From NCBI GenBank assembly GCA_947303945.1, contig CAMYZS010000002.1:1-64000 (forward strand): a DNA stretch of 64,000 nucleotides, read 5' to 3'. The translations under genes were made by a program, and so were the position numbers. This document shows positions 49,953 to 57,893 of this stretch, in pieces. Below the pieces are notes generated by a model. The model made no database searches and was not told where the DNA came from. It saw only the letters and a list, made by a program, of their open reading frames with translations. Origin of the DNA: an uncultured Candidatus Saccharibacteria bacterium. GTDB taxonomy: Bacteria > Patescibacteriota > Saccharimonadia > Saccharimonadales > Saccharimonadaceae. How positions within the stretch are numbered: position 1 is the stretch's first letter; each line of letters starts with the position of its first letter.

Positions 49953-50261
49953 CTATTCTCTATCTTTTATGGATACTAGATCTAATTCTGGTGTTTTTAT
50001 TGTGACGATTTTTCTTATGCGTTTTTGCGTGCCGTATAAAGAGGATAGAGCACCCTCAAGATTCGGGCTAGTTTCGTCAATAAAACTAAGGGTTATATAC
50101 CATTCATTCTTAGTTTTATTGCTATCGATTTCTTCTACTCGTACATGATTGATCTTAGTTTCAGTGGAGTTTAATGCGCCAATAAGATAGCTGGCGGCAC
50201 TATGGATGATATTCTGCATTGTGATTTCTTTTTTGATTTTTGTTTGTTCTTCAGTTGTCAT
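49953..50261 (-). CDS. Small soluble protein of unknown function
   Basis: 102 residues, helix at the N-terminus (MTTEEQTKIKKEITMQNIIHSAASYLIGAL) and a beta-rich rest (VRVEEIDSNKTKNEWYITLSFID). No family recognised. AAAGGAGCGAGC precedes the ATG. Lies in the accessory block between the KAP NTPase and the alpha-CTD-like gene; the interval 50262-50415 shows only its upstream region and a terminator. Confidence 0.55.
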   Translation of the reverse strand: MTTEEQTKIKKEITMQNIIHSAASYLIGALNSTETKINHVRVEEIDSNKTKNEWYITLSFIDETSPNLEGALSSLYGTQKRIRKIVTIKTPELDLVSIKDRE

Positions 50262-50416
50262 GCTCGCTCCTTTAATAAAATTATATTACTTTTCCGTTGC
50301 ATCCTTCAATTAATATTTGTTTTTATGTATTGTATTATTTGTTTTTCGCTTCAGGAAGCATGAGCGTAATATCATTTTGAGCGTAATATTTTTAACCTTT
50401 GCGGCGCCAGCAAGCA

Positions 50417-50452
50417 TAAAAAACGGGGGCTCGGATGAGCCCCCTTGGGTTG
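50417..50452 (-). terminator. Terminator of the 50476-50802 gene
   Basis: GGGGGCTC (50425-50432) pairs with GAGCCCCC (50437-50444), followed by T on the minus strand. Confidence 0.8.
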
Positions 50453-50475
50453 ACGTGTAACATTGAAGCTTTGGC

Positions 50476-50802
50476 TTACGCCTCGGGGAATTTCTTCTCC
50501 TTTCCGTTTTCCCTCAGGTAGATGCGAACTGCAGCGAGCAGGCCGAGATACTGCTCATATATGAGTGAGCTGCCGTATCTTTCGATGTCTTCGCTGGTGA
50601 GTTCCATGATGTGGTCGACTGTAATGAGTCCAGCCCTTCTGAGTTCGGCTCTGAGTTCGTCGGAGATCTGAAGCATGTTGAGATCGTCGGAGATCTGAAG
50701 CATGTTGAGATCGTCGTCGTGGCCCGACATGGTCAGACTGACGATAGCGAGCATCATCTCGTTGAATCTTTTTGTGGAGTTGTCTTTTTTCTTTTTTGCC
50801 AT
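50476..50802 (-). CDS. Stand-alone RNA-polymerase alpha-CTD-like protein with a 9-residue tandem repeat
   Basis: 108 residues from ATG 50802 (GAGGAG 8 nt upstream). The C-terminal ~60 residues (ISDELRAELRRAGLITVDHIMELTSEDIERYG, LGLLAAVRIYL) match 42434 and the alpha-CTD helix-hairpin-helix. Residues ~29-50 contain a perfect DNA duplication giving DDLNMLQIS twice, in-frame and recent. It has its own promoter and a structured leader. Absence of the alpha N-terminal domain argues for a separate regulatory role. Confidence 0.65.
   Translation of the reverse strand: MAKKKKDNSTKRFNEMMLAIVSLTMSGHDDDLNMLQISDDLNMLQISDELRAELRRAGLITVDHIMELTSEDIERYGSSLIYEQYLGLLAAVRIYLRENGKEKKFPEA
50657..50710 (-). repeat. 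27-nt perfect tandem duplication within 50476-50802
   Basis: The unit beginning TCGTCGGAGATCTGAAGC at 50657 is repeated exactly 27 nt later at 50684, in frame, duplicating nine residues (DDLNMLQIS). Confidence 0.9.
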
Positions 50803-50849
50803 ACGCATTTCTCCTCTTATAGGTGTGAGATTAATGGAACTCGGCTTTT

Positions 50850-50973
50850 AATTTCAGCCGTAAAGTAGGTCTACTAATAAATAGTAGGTCTGCCATACGG
50901 CTGAAAAGCTACACGTTAACGAACTATTTTTGACAAATCGATGCTATTATAGCACAAATATATGAATTGTAAA
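50850..50973 (-). promoter_or_regulatory. Promoter and structured leader of the 50476-50802 gene
   Basis: On the minus strand TTTACA (50973-50968), 16 nt, TATAAT (50951-50946). The leader holds TTTCAGCCGTA/TTACGGCTGAAA as an outer stem and CTACTA-TTTAT-TAGTAG as an inner hairpin, with a direct AGACCTACT repeat on both sides. This could be a binding site or a conditional RNA element. Confidence 0.55.
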
Positions 50974-51062
50974 GTACCTTCGCTAAATATGGCGGTTTGA
51001 TAAGTTTTTAGCTATTTTTCAGTTAAAATGCGTAAAATAGTGGCAAAAACAAGGAGATTTTT

Positions 51063-51407
51063 ATGCCTGAAGATGAGAAAGAAAAGCGTGTGAAGCACCA
51101 TGAAGAGATGCGTTGTCGCAGAGAATGCAAGAATGGTCGAGGTTGGATGATTGCGACGGCGGTATTGGCGGTATTGTTAACGGCTAGCGTGTGCTTTAAT
51201 GTCTATTTCTTAGTGTCGCGTGGTGGCGATATACGTCGACATGATCAAGATATGCAAATGATGCGCCCGGGTCAAAATGATTGGCGTGACGGCAATAATG
51301 GCACATATAAGTACCGGGGTGGCAATCTGCGCGGTGATGCGCCCAGAGATACAAAAGATAAAGATAGCGAGCAGAAGGATAATAACGAATCTAGCGATAA
51401 AAGCTAG
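51063..51407 (+). CDS. Small single-pass membrane protein, unknown
   Basis: 114 residues. A basic/acidic cytoplasmic N-terminus (KHHEEMRCRRECKNGRG) precedes one helix near 28-50, and the C-terminal half is Asp/Gly/Arg-rich (GGNLRGDAPRDTKDKDSE). No family recognised. AAGGAGA lies upstream of the ATG. Bidirectional terminator follows. Confidence 0.65.
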   Translation: MPEDEKEKRVKHHEEMRCRRECKNGRGWMIATAVLAVLLTASVCFNVYFLVSRGGDIRRHDQDMQMMRPGQNDWRDGNNGTYKYRGGNLRGDAPRDTKDKDSEQKDNNESSDKS

Positions 51408-51460
51408 GCGATCGTGCGATTGCTAAGTTACAGGTAACTACGTATTGGTATAGTTACGTT

Positions 51461-51487
51461 AAAATAGGGCTCATTTGAGCCCTATTT
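51461..51487. terminator. Bidirectional terminator
   Basis: AAAATAGGGCTCA (51461-51473) pairs with TGAGCCCTATTTT (51475-51487), serving 51063 and 51487. Confidence 0.8.
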
Positions 51488-52017
51488 TAAATGCTGATTC
51501 TTTTTTGAGTTTTGATATAGTCGTAGAATTCGTTGTAACTTAGATGGTATTTGGGCTGACGGTATTTATAGATGAAGGTATCATAGTTGGAATTGGGGTC
51601 GATTTCGTCTTCTCTGCTTTGAAGGAATTTTGCTTTAATATCAGTTAAGAGTGCTTCTTTACTATCGTAGGCGTGAATTCCTTTCATGTCGTACCAGGAG
51701 TGTTCGAACCAATAGAATTTACCGTCTAATTGAAATGTAAGGAAGGTATGCGATGGCTGATTGGCGTGGTCATCGATGTAAATAAAATAGGTATCACAAT
51801 CGATATGTGAATCGTTAAAGAGTTTTCGCTCAAGTTCGACTTGATCCCAGCAAACTCCGCATTTAGTTTCCAATAATTCTGCGGGGCTTAATAAGTAATA
51901 AAAATTAGGAAAATCATTTTCCCAGTGTTTATCGGACATTAAGTTGTTGCCGTTCTTGTCCTTAAAACCGAATTCGATGTCGTCGAGTTGGTTTATGATT
52001 TTGTGGATTATGTCCAT
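51487..52017 (-). CDS. Transglutaminase-like cysteine-peptidase-fold protein
   Basis: 176 residues. KCGVCWDQVELERKLF gives a Cys nucleophile, HTFLTFQLDGKFYWFEHSWYDMKGIHAY gives the His and a following acidic residue, in the Cys-His-Asp/Glu order of transglutaminase-like folds. No signal peptide. Function unknown; it could be a small cysteine protease or amidase. A weak AAGGAG lies 12 nt before ATG. Confidence 0.55.
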   Translation of the reverse strand: MDIIHKIINQLDDIEFGFKDKNGNNLMSDKHWENDFPNFYYLLSPAELLETKCGVCWDQVELERKLFNDSHIDCDTYFIYIDDHANQPSHTFLTFQLDGKFYWFEHSWYDMKGIHAYDSKEALLTDIKAKFLQSREDEIDPNSNYDTFIYKYRQPKYHLSYNEFYDYIKTQKRISI

Positions 52018-52122
52018 GAGAGTTACTTGAGCTCCTTTTTGTATTACTTCTTCTAAGAATAATAGTTGAGAGTTTGCGGTTCATTGATTTTATTGTAACA
52101 CCTGAGAAGCTTAGTGCGCGCC

Positions 52123-52151
52123 TTGACAAACAAGCAGTAATTTGCTATAAT
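52123..52151 (+). promoter_or_regulatory. Consensus promoter of the metallophosphoesterase gene
   Basis: TTGACA (52123-52128), 17 nt, TATAAT (52146-52151), extended TTTGC before -10, nearly identical to the 43570 promoter. Confidence 0.85.
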
Positions 52152-52209
52152 ACGCTAATATACACAGGTCGGCAATAGGGCCGGCTTGCACCTTCAAAGG
52201 AGGGATTAT

Positions 52210-53154
52210 ATGTTATATGTTGTAAATGACATTCACGGAGCGAAGAAGCTTTTGGAGCATACACTTCAGTCGATGTCGAAGATGAACGCTGGCGACGTTC
52301 TGGTTATTAACGGCGATGGCGCTGGCGCACGCGGCCCGATCATGAACCAGATCGTCAAAATCTTCTATGAAGTGAGGCGTGGCGAAACTGCTATGTCGGC
52401 ACTTTACGACGAGATCGAGAACGTGATTCATGAGCGTCCGGAAATTCCGAAGGAATGGATTTACGATTCTGTTCATGCCGGGGTATTCCGTAAGCTGATG
52501 GCGCTGCGCTATCCGCTGTTCGATGCCTGCATGAAGAAGGAGGCGAAGGAAGTCTTGGAAGAGACTCTGCTGCCGCTTTCGAAGGTTGCAAAGGAAAAAG
52601 ACAGCATCCAGATTGTGTACTTGCCTGGCAATGGCGAGATTGTGCCGGACGACTTTGTGGTGTATGACATCACTGTCGAAAAGACCGTGACCCCTGACAA
52701 GCGCTTTTATCAGCAGTTGGATGATGATGGATATTTTCTGGAGTTCGGTGTGCATTACGTGAAGTATGTGCGCGTATTGCCAAATGGCGTATTACTGCTA
52801 AGCACGCACCTGCTGGATCTGCCGGAGGAATCTATTGATTTACTTCTGAAAGGACAGGGCGCATTTGACAAGAAGTTCTCCAAGGTCTTGGTACACTATC
52901 CGCCCGCGATTGCTCCGGTTGGCGGTGCGTTCGATTTCTGGACGCCGAACAAGACGGATATTTCGCGTACGGAAGCGGTGGGTAAGATTCTGGCGAAGCT
53001 GCAGCTGACGGATGATGCAATGGTCTACTTTGGTCACATTCACCTTGGTGCCAATGACGCACGTATGGATCGCTATCCGTCCAGTATGACGTTCCTGACG
53101 AGCGGGTTCAGCGGCTGTGTCTGGGTGAAGCCTGGTACAGTTATGAAGCTGTAA
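52210..53154 (+). CDS. Calcineurin-like metallophosphoesterase
   Basis: 314 residues. The five metallophosphoesterase motifs are visible: NDIHG (residues 6-10), NGDG (GDxxD-like), PGNGE (GNHE-like), VHYPP and FGHIHLG (GHxH). Substrate unknown (cyclic nucleotides, phosphoproteins or nucleotides are usual). ATG 52210 follows AAAGGAGG; a TTG at 52186 is in the leader. It has higher third-position GC than its neighbours. Single-gene unit with strong promoter. Confidence 0.85.
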   Translation: MLYVVNDIHGAKKLLEHTLQSMSKMNAGDVLVINGDGAGARGPIMNQIVKIFYEVRRGETAMSALYDEIENVIHERPEIPKEWIYDSVHAGVFRKLMALRYPLFDACMKKEAKEVLEETLLPLSKVAKEKDSIQIVYLPGNGEIVPDDFVVYDITVEKTVTPDKRFYQQLDDDGYFLEFGVHYVKYVRVLPNGVLLLSTHLLDLPEESIDLLLKGQGAFDKKFSKVLVHYPPAIAPVGGAFDFWTPNKTDISRTEAVGKILAKLQLTDDAMVYFGHIHLGANDARMDRYPSSMTFLTSGFSGCVWVKPGTVMKL

Positions 53155-53177
53155 CCTCAACAATACTCTCCAACTTA

Positions 53178-53213
53178 CAAAAAGGCCCTCCAATCGGAGG
53201 GTCTGCTTTTTTG
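53178..53213. terminator. Terminator of the metallophosphoesterase gene
   Basis: GGCCCTCC pairs with GGAGGGTC (about 53184-53203), with T on one side and A on the other; also serves ugd. Confidence 0.8.
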
Positions 53214-53223
53214 TCTTATTTAA

Positions 53224-54408
53224 TTAATCTCTAGAGAACAAATCGCGCGTATAAACAACGTCGGCAACGTCACGAAGTTGATCTTCGAGGCGGTTGGCAA
53301 GGATAATATCGCTACGTTCGGTGAATTTGTCGAAATCGTTTTCGACCTCAAAGCCATTAAAGTTCTTTTCTTTGAGGGTTGGTTCGTAAATAATGACTTC
53401 GATACCTTCGCCGCGAAGCTGTTTAATAACATCTTGGATAGCGGAAGAACGAAAATTGTCGGAGCCGCTCTTCATAGTGAGGCGATAGACGCCGACGGTT
53501 TGCGGCTTATGCTTGTAGACATCTTTGGCAATGAATTCTTTGCGGGTCTTATTGGCATGAACAATAGCGCGGACGAGATCTTGTGGTACGCCTTGATAGT
53601 TTGCTAAGAGTTGCTTTGTATCCTTTGGTAAGCAGTAGCCACCGTAGCCGAAGGATGGATTGTTATAGTGCATGCCGATGCGTGGATCGAGACAAACGCC
53701 TTCGATAATAGCCTTAGTATTGAGGTCTTTTACCTGAGCATAAGTATCGAGTTCATTGAAGTAGGCGACGCGAAGTGCTAAGTAGGTATTAGCAAATAAC
53801 TTAACAGCCTCAGCTTCGGTTGGTTGCATAAAGAGTACAGGAACATCTTTATTGAGCGAGGCCTTTTCTAGCAGTTTAGCAAAACCTTTTGCTTGCTCGG
53901 TGTTATCGCCAATAATAATGCGAGATGGATAAAGATTGTCATAGAGTGCTTTGCCTTCGCGTAAGAATTCTGGCGAGAAAAAGATGTTATTAATACTATA
54001 CTTTTCGCGGATAGATTCAACATAACCAACAGGAATCGTAGACTTAATAACGATGGTGATATTATCGTCCTTCATGCGAATGACTTTTTTAATAATATCT
54101 TCTACTGCGGAAGTATCAAATGTATTTGTTTCGTCATCGTAGTTGGTCGGTGTGGCGATAATGACATAATCTGCGCCTTCCATGGCGTCTTTGTAATCGA
54201 TGGTGCCGCGAAGGTTTAGCTTGCGCTTCCCCATTTTTGCTTCTTCAAAATATTTCTCGATGTATTCGTCTTGAATGGGTGAAATAAAATTACTAACTTT
54301 GTCGGCTTTGTCTTGATGGATCTCGAGGGCGACAACCTCATTATTTTGGGCAAGCAATGTGGCCAGAGAAAGACCGACATAACCTGCGCCAGCTACTGCT
54401 ATTTTCAT
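53224..54408 (-). CDS. ugd: UDP-glucose 6-dehydrogenase
   Basis: 394 residues. NAD-dependent oxidation of UDP-glucose to UDP-glucuronate. Rossmann motif [16 protein letters not shown] at the start, catalytic Cys in [14 protein letters not shown], and the central GxxxPSR region (LYPSRIIIG) match the family. A TATAAT box lies ~45 nt upstream. The neighbour that would convert its product to UDP-galacturonate is a pseudogene. Confidence 0.95.
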   Translation of the reverse strand: MKIAVAGAGYVGLSLATLLAQNNEVVALEIHQDKADKVSNFISPIQDEYIEKYFEEAKMGKRKLNLRGTIDYKDAMEGADYVIIATPTNYDDETNTFDTSAVEDIIKKVIRMKDDNITIVIKSTIPVGYVESIREKYSINNIFFSPEFLREGKALYDNLYPSRIIIGDNTEQAKGFAKLLEKASLNKDVPVLFMQPTEAEAVKLFANTYLALRVAYFNELDTYAQVKDLNTKAIIEGVCLDPRIGMHYNNPSFGYGGYCLPKDTKQLLANYQGVPQDLVRAIVHANKTRKEFIAKDVYKHKPQTVGVYRLTMKSGSDNFRSSAIQDVIKQLRGEGIEVIIYEPTLKEKNFNGFEVENDFDKFTERSDIILANRLEDQLRDVADVVYTRDLFSRD

Positions 54409-54516
54409 GGATAATTCCCATTAAAATTATTATTTGAGATTGCGTATATTATAGCATTTTTAAGTTAAGAATGAAAGCATGAGCAGGTGGGGTGTGTGTC
54501 GAAAAAAGACGAAATT

Positions 54517-54706
54517 TTATCCGTAATATTCTTTATACCATTCAGCGAACTTGCGGAGAAGTATCGTAATAATCGTTGATGTTATCAAAACCGATAACTT
54601 TTGCGTCTGGATTCTCGGCGCAGACGCGCTTAGCTAGGCAGCTACCGATGAAGCCGGCAGCACCGGTGATAAGAATGGACTTATGATTGAAGTTTGAAGA
54701 GTTCAT
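54517..54706 (-). pseudogene. Internally deleted UDP-glucuronate 4-epimerase
   Basis: Minus-strand translation from the ATG at 54706 gives [20 protein letters not shown] and [13 protein letters not shown], the N-terminus of the CapI/GalA-epimerase type SDR. After a frame change the C-terminal [13 protein letters not shown] ends at 54517. About 280 residues between are missing, so one deletion fused both ends. The -10 (TATAGT, 8 nt before ATG) is intact. It lies beside ugd, its expected substrate supplier. Confidence 0.75.
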
Positions 54707-54873
54707 TGTTATATACTATAACATGTTTTTTGTAGTCGACTATATTTGTTTATGCCGTAGCCTCTAATGCGGGCAATAGCTATACGGATGTGTATTTCAA
54801 TTCTTTTATCTTTAATATTTTTATCAAGTGTCGAATTTCGTGCTGATTTTAAAACATTTTTTCGGTCTAGTAC

Positions 54874-55323
54874 ATGTCTTTGCTCCATAATTTAGGTATG
54901 AATAATATTAATAGTTCAATAATAATGATAGAAGATATATGGGGGATTGAGCCGATGCGCAGATCTCCCGACAATGAGTGCCATGCTCATATTGAGTATA
55001 AATATAAGTATGATGGGTGGCGAAGTTTAACCATCGCCGTTTGCATCAATGGGTATGTTGTCGGCATGGATGATGATAGGCGCTTAACCTTTGAAAGAGC
55101 GTCATTAACTCATAGCTGTAGCGCATACGGATTCTCGTTTATTTGTGCGATTAATCCCAATACTGGTGAGTGGATTGCTTTTCCTCAATTATGCGAACCA
55201 ATTGGCGGTATTAATAGTCGTTATGCGGGCAATGGATTGATGGAGGATTGTCTCAAGAGTGCGATTGGAAAAAAGTTTGGATTTGATGGCGAAAAAGAAC
55301 TATATTGCGAATGGTTGCCGTGA
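54874..55323 (+). CDS. Small soluble protein of unknown function
   Basis: 149 residues, no membrane segment, no family recognised, several Cys (CHAHIEYKYKY, AVCING, SCSAYGFSFICA, LYCEWLP). No convincing ribosome-binding site; the first ATG at 54874 is used, and an alternative ATG at 54898 is possible. Confidence 0.5.
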   Translation: MSLLHNLGMNNINSSIIMIEDIWGIEPMRRSPDNECHAHIEYKYKYDGWRSLTIAVCINGYVVGMDDDRRLTFERASLTHSCSAYGFSFICAINPNTGEWIAFPQLCEPIGGINSRYAGNGLMEDCLKSAIGKKFGFDGEKELYCEWLP

Positions 55324-55443
55324 CGGTTGTGAGCTAATCGTATAGTTTTAGGCTCCGATTGCCTCAAGTAATTAATAATATAGTGACAAATATTTCTTCT
55401 TAGCGATCAAATATTTCAGAATATACAACCGCGGACTTCGTAA

Positions 55444-56262
55444 CTATTGTTCATCTTTTGTCGATTCTTTGATGGCGTCTATTATCTTGAAGCCCGTTCC
55501 CGTCGGCGTATAATTGGGCGTTCCTTTTGATCCGTATTTCTTGTCTAGTATTCCCTTATTAAATAGGTCATCCATTATAGCTGCCATTCTCTGTTCGCCA
55601 ATTGATTCTATCGTCTTGTCGTAAATTTCCTTATTGTATGCTCCGGTTGGAGTAATAATTACTCCATCCATCGTCATAGTTGTCAATATACGTACATCGT
55701 CTTGTATGGTAGAAAAGAGAGTCATGATTTGCTTCTCATGCTCATCTAGGGCATCGATTAATTCGGTGTTTGAATTTTTGGAATCATTTTTGGAGAGATA
55801 TTTTTTTATAATTCGTGCTAATTGTTTTTCGAATTTTGCCCCAGAAGAATCTGACTTTTTTGAGAATTGCATAACTTTGTGGTGCTGTATGTCGAATGGG
55901 GCATCTTTAATATTGCCGTTATCCGAGTTGAATAGCAGGACTAATTTATCTGACGAATTACTGCCGATCATATATCCAATTTCAAACATTACATTTTGGT
56001 TTACTATATTTTTACCTTTGTTGCTGCCAATGATACTTATGTCGGCTACAAGTATTTCGCATTTAGATATTTTTTCTTTTATAGTCGTTAAGATATCTGG
56101 TGCGCCTGGTATTCCGAGTGTATCTTTATCGAATTCTGGTCTTTTGTCGAAGGTTGAATCGTTGCCGACTTGCTTTATTGCTCGTTTAAGGTGTTTTTCT
56201 ATATAGTTTCTTGTTCGAGAGTCCTCGCTTTGCCATGAATAGAATATTGTCGATTTGCTCAT
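55444..56262 (-). CDS. TIR-like NAD-hydrolase-fold protein with C-terminal winged-helix-like domain
   Basis: 272 residues. TIR-like superfamily: IFYSWQSEDSRTRNYIEKHL, DKDTLGIPGAPDIL, CEILVADISII, NQNVMFEIGYMIG with the putative catalytic Glu94, and PFDIQHHKV. The C-terminal ~90 residues look like a winged helix. Similar proteins occur in antiphage loci, but no partner (sirtuin, cyclase, Argonaute) lies next to it. AATAGGAG precedes the ATG. Confidence 0.7.
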   Translation of the reverse strand: MSKSTIFYSWQSEDSRTRNYIEKHLKRAIKQVGNDSTFDKRPEFDKDTLGIPGAPDILTTIKEKISKCEILVADISIIGSNKGKNIVNQNVMFEIGYMIGSNSSDKLVLLFNSDNGNIKDAPFDIQHHKVMQFSKKSDSSGAKFEKQLARIIKKYLSKNDSKNSNTELIDALDEHEKQIMTLFSTIQDDVRILTTMTMDGVIITPTGAYNKEIYDKTIESIGEQRMAAIMDDLFNKGILDKKYGSKGTPNYTPTGTGFKIIDAIKESTKDEQ

Positions 56263-56514
56263 GTTTACTCCTATTACTGGTAGGTTTCATTATTTATTAT
56301 CTTATCAGGTTCTTTTTATTGCTGAGTATGAATTAAGTGTTTTTGGGGAGCCACGGTATAAAAAGATGGATTCCGTATGACGTATCTGGATCTATGTTGT
56401 CTAGTTATGAAAGAGCGACAAGATAAATGAACTTATTGCTGTAGGCCTATTAATTCAGATTAGACAAAGTGGCGCTTTGTGGTGCTACTTTTATTTCTCG
56501 CTTCTCGTGATATT

Positions 56515-56795
56515 CTATAATAGCCCTTTAGCCGAATCTAATTCTTTCCTAAAGAATACAAAGTTGAGCCCTAGTACTACGACTATTGCTACTTCGGAGA
56601 CCATTAATGCATGATTGTTCAGTTGAGATAATTGCTATTCCCTACGTATGGCAGGAAGTTGAAGTCGATTACGATTGTTGCGGCTTCAATGATAGCCAGT
56701 ATAATCTTATTTGACGCTTTCCCGAATTGAACGGTGGGGAAATATTTTGGCATAATAAACGGGTTCGATATGCTAATTACTATTAAATAGGTCAT
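56515..56795 (-). pseudogene. Remnant of a polytopic membrane protein
   Basis: Two frames: MTYLIVISISNPFIMPKYFP ... IIEAATIVIDFNFLPYVG to a stop, and in another frame ALMVSEVAIVVVLGLNFVFF and RKELDSAKGLL to a TAG at 56515. They look like the last helices of a flippase or similar protein with a frameshift. The rest of 56263-57005 shows no gene. Confidence 0.35.
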
Positions 56796-57005
56796 CGATT
56801 GTGACGCTAAAATACTAGACTATTTAAGGACATTTTAGGGGTCGCTATATCTGCAATAAATTCATTCGTACATTATAAAAGTTAATTTAAAGCGGATGGA
56901 GGCTTATGCTATTTCTGTTTAATACTTTATTTAATGACGACATACCCTATAGGCTATAATGTGCTATTCTTCGCCTTGTGTGCTCCAAATAGAAAACTAT
57001 GCGGT

Positions 57006-57893
57006 TTATCCTATTTCGGCAAGATATCTATTTAACGCATCTTGCCAGGTCGGCAATGGCTCGAAACCATTCGCGACTAGTTTTTCTTTGCTTAAACGAG
57101 AATTAGATGGTCGCTTTGCTTTAGAAAGGCCATATTCTTCTGTTGTGACTGGAATGACTTTTGTGGCCATGTCGGCTTGCCTAAAGATCTCTTTGGCGAA
57201 GTCTGCCCAGCTAATATATTCGCCGCTATTCGTAGCATGATAATAGCCATATTTCTCGGTGAGAACCATGTCAACGAGTAATCGTGCTAGATCTACAGTA
57301 TAAGTTGGTGAACCGATTTGGTCACTGACGACACGTAGCTCGTCATGAGTTTTGCCTAGGTTTACCATGGTCTGAATGAAGTTCTTGCCGTTCTTCCCGA
57401 ATACCCAGGAGATGCGGACGATGAAGAATTTTTTGAGAGTTTCGACGACGGCTAATTCGCCTTCGAGTTTAGTCTGGCCATAGAAATTAATTGGCGCATA
57501 ATCTTTGGAATCTGGATCCCAGGGGTCAGTGCCCTGTCCATCAAATACATAATCCGTGGAGATATAGAGCATTTTGGCATCGATTTTTTTGCAGGCTTCC
57601 GCTATGTTTCGCGTGCCATCGGCGTTAATAGAACGCACGAGCGGCTGGTTATCTGGTTCTTCTGCGCCATCTACGTTTGTCCAGGCGGCGCAATGAATAA
57701 CTGCGTCTGGCTTTTCTGAGGTAATAGCTCGCTCGACCTCTTCTTTTTTAGTAATATCGAAACCGATCATGCGATAGAGTTTATCTTTGTTAGCGGAACG
57801 GTCGCTGCCGACGCATTCGATACCGCGTTTTTGTAATTCGAGCATGACGTCGTAGCCAAGTTGCCCGCCGGCGCCAGTAACCAAGACTTTCAT
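57006..57893 (-). CDS. rfbD: dTDP-4-dehydrorhamnose reductase
   Basis: 295 residues. Last step of dTDP-L-rhamnose synthesis. NAD(P)-binding VTGAGGQLGYDVM, catalytic Tyr/Lys in YGQTKLEGE, and a C-terminal part including SKAKRPSNSRLSKEKL match RmlD. Start overlaps the rfbB stop (TAATG at 57893), with GGAG upstream. Fourth gene of the rfbA-C-B-D operon. Confidence 0.95.
   Translation of the reverse strand: MKVLVTGAGGQLGYDVMLELQKRGIECVGSDRSANKDKLYRMIGFDITKKEEVERAITSEKPDAVIHCAAWTNVDGAEEPDNQPLVRSINADGTRNIAEACKKIDAKMLYISTDYVFDGQGTDPWDPDSKDYAPINFYGQTKLEGELAVVETLKKFFIVRISWVFGKNGKNFIQTMVNLGKTHDELRVVSDQIGSPTYTVDLARLLVDMVLTEKYGYYHATNSGEYISWADFAKEIFRQADMATKVIPVTTEEYGLSKAKRPSNSRLSKEKLVANGFEPLPTWQDALNRYLAEIG

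Noticed and set aside
52213..52755. 180-codon antisense frame within the metallophosphoesterase gene
   Set aside because: A shadow frame produced by the higher third-position GC of the real gene; no start signal or domain.
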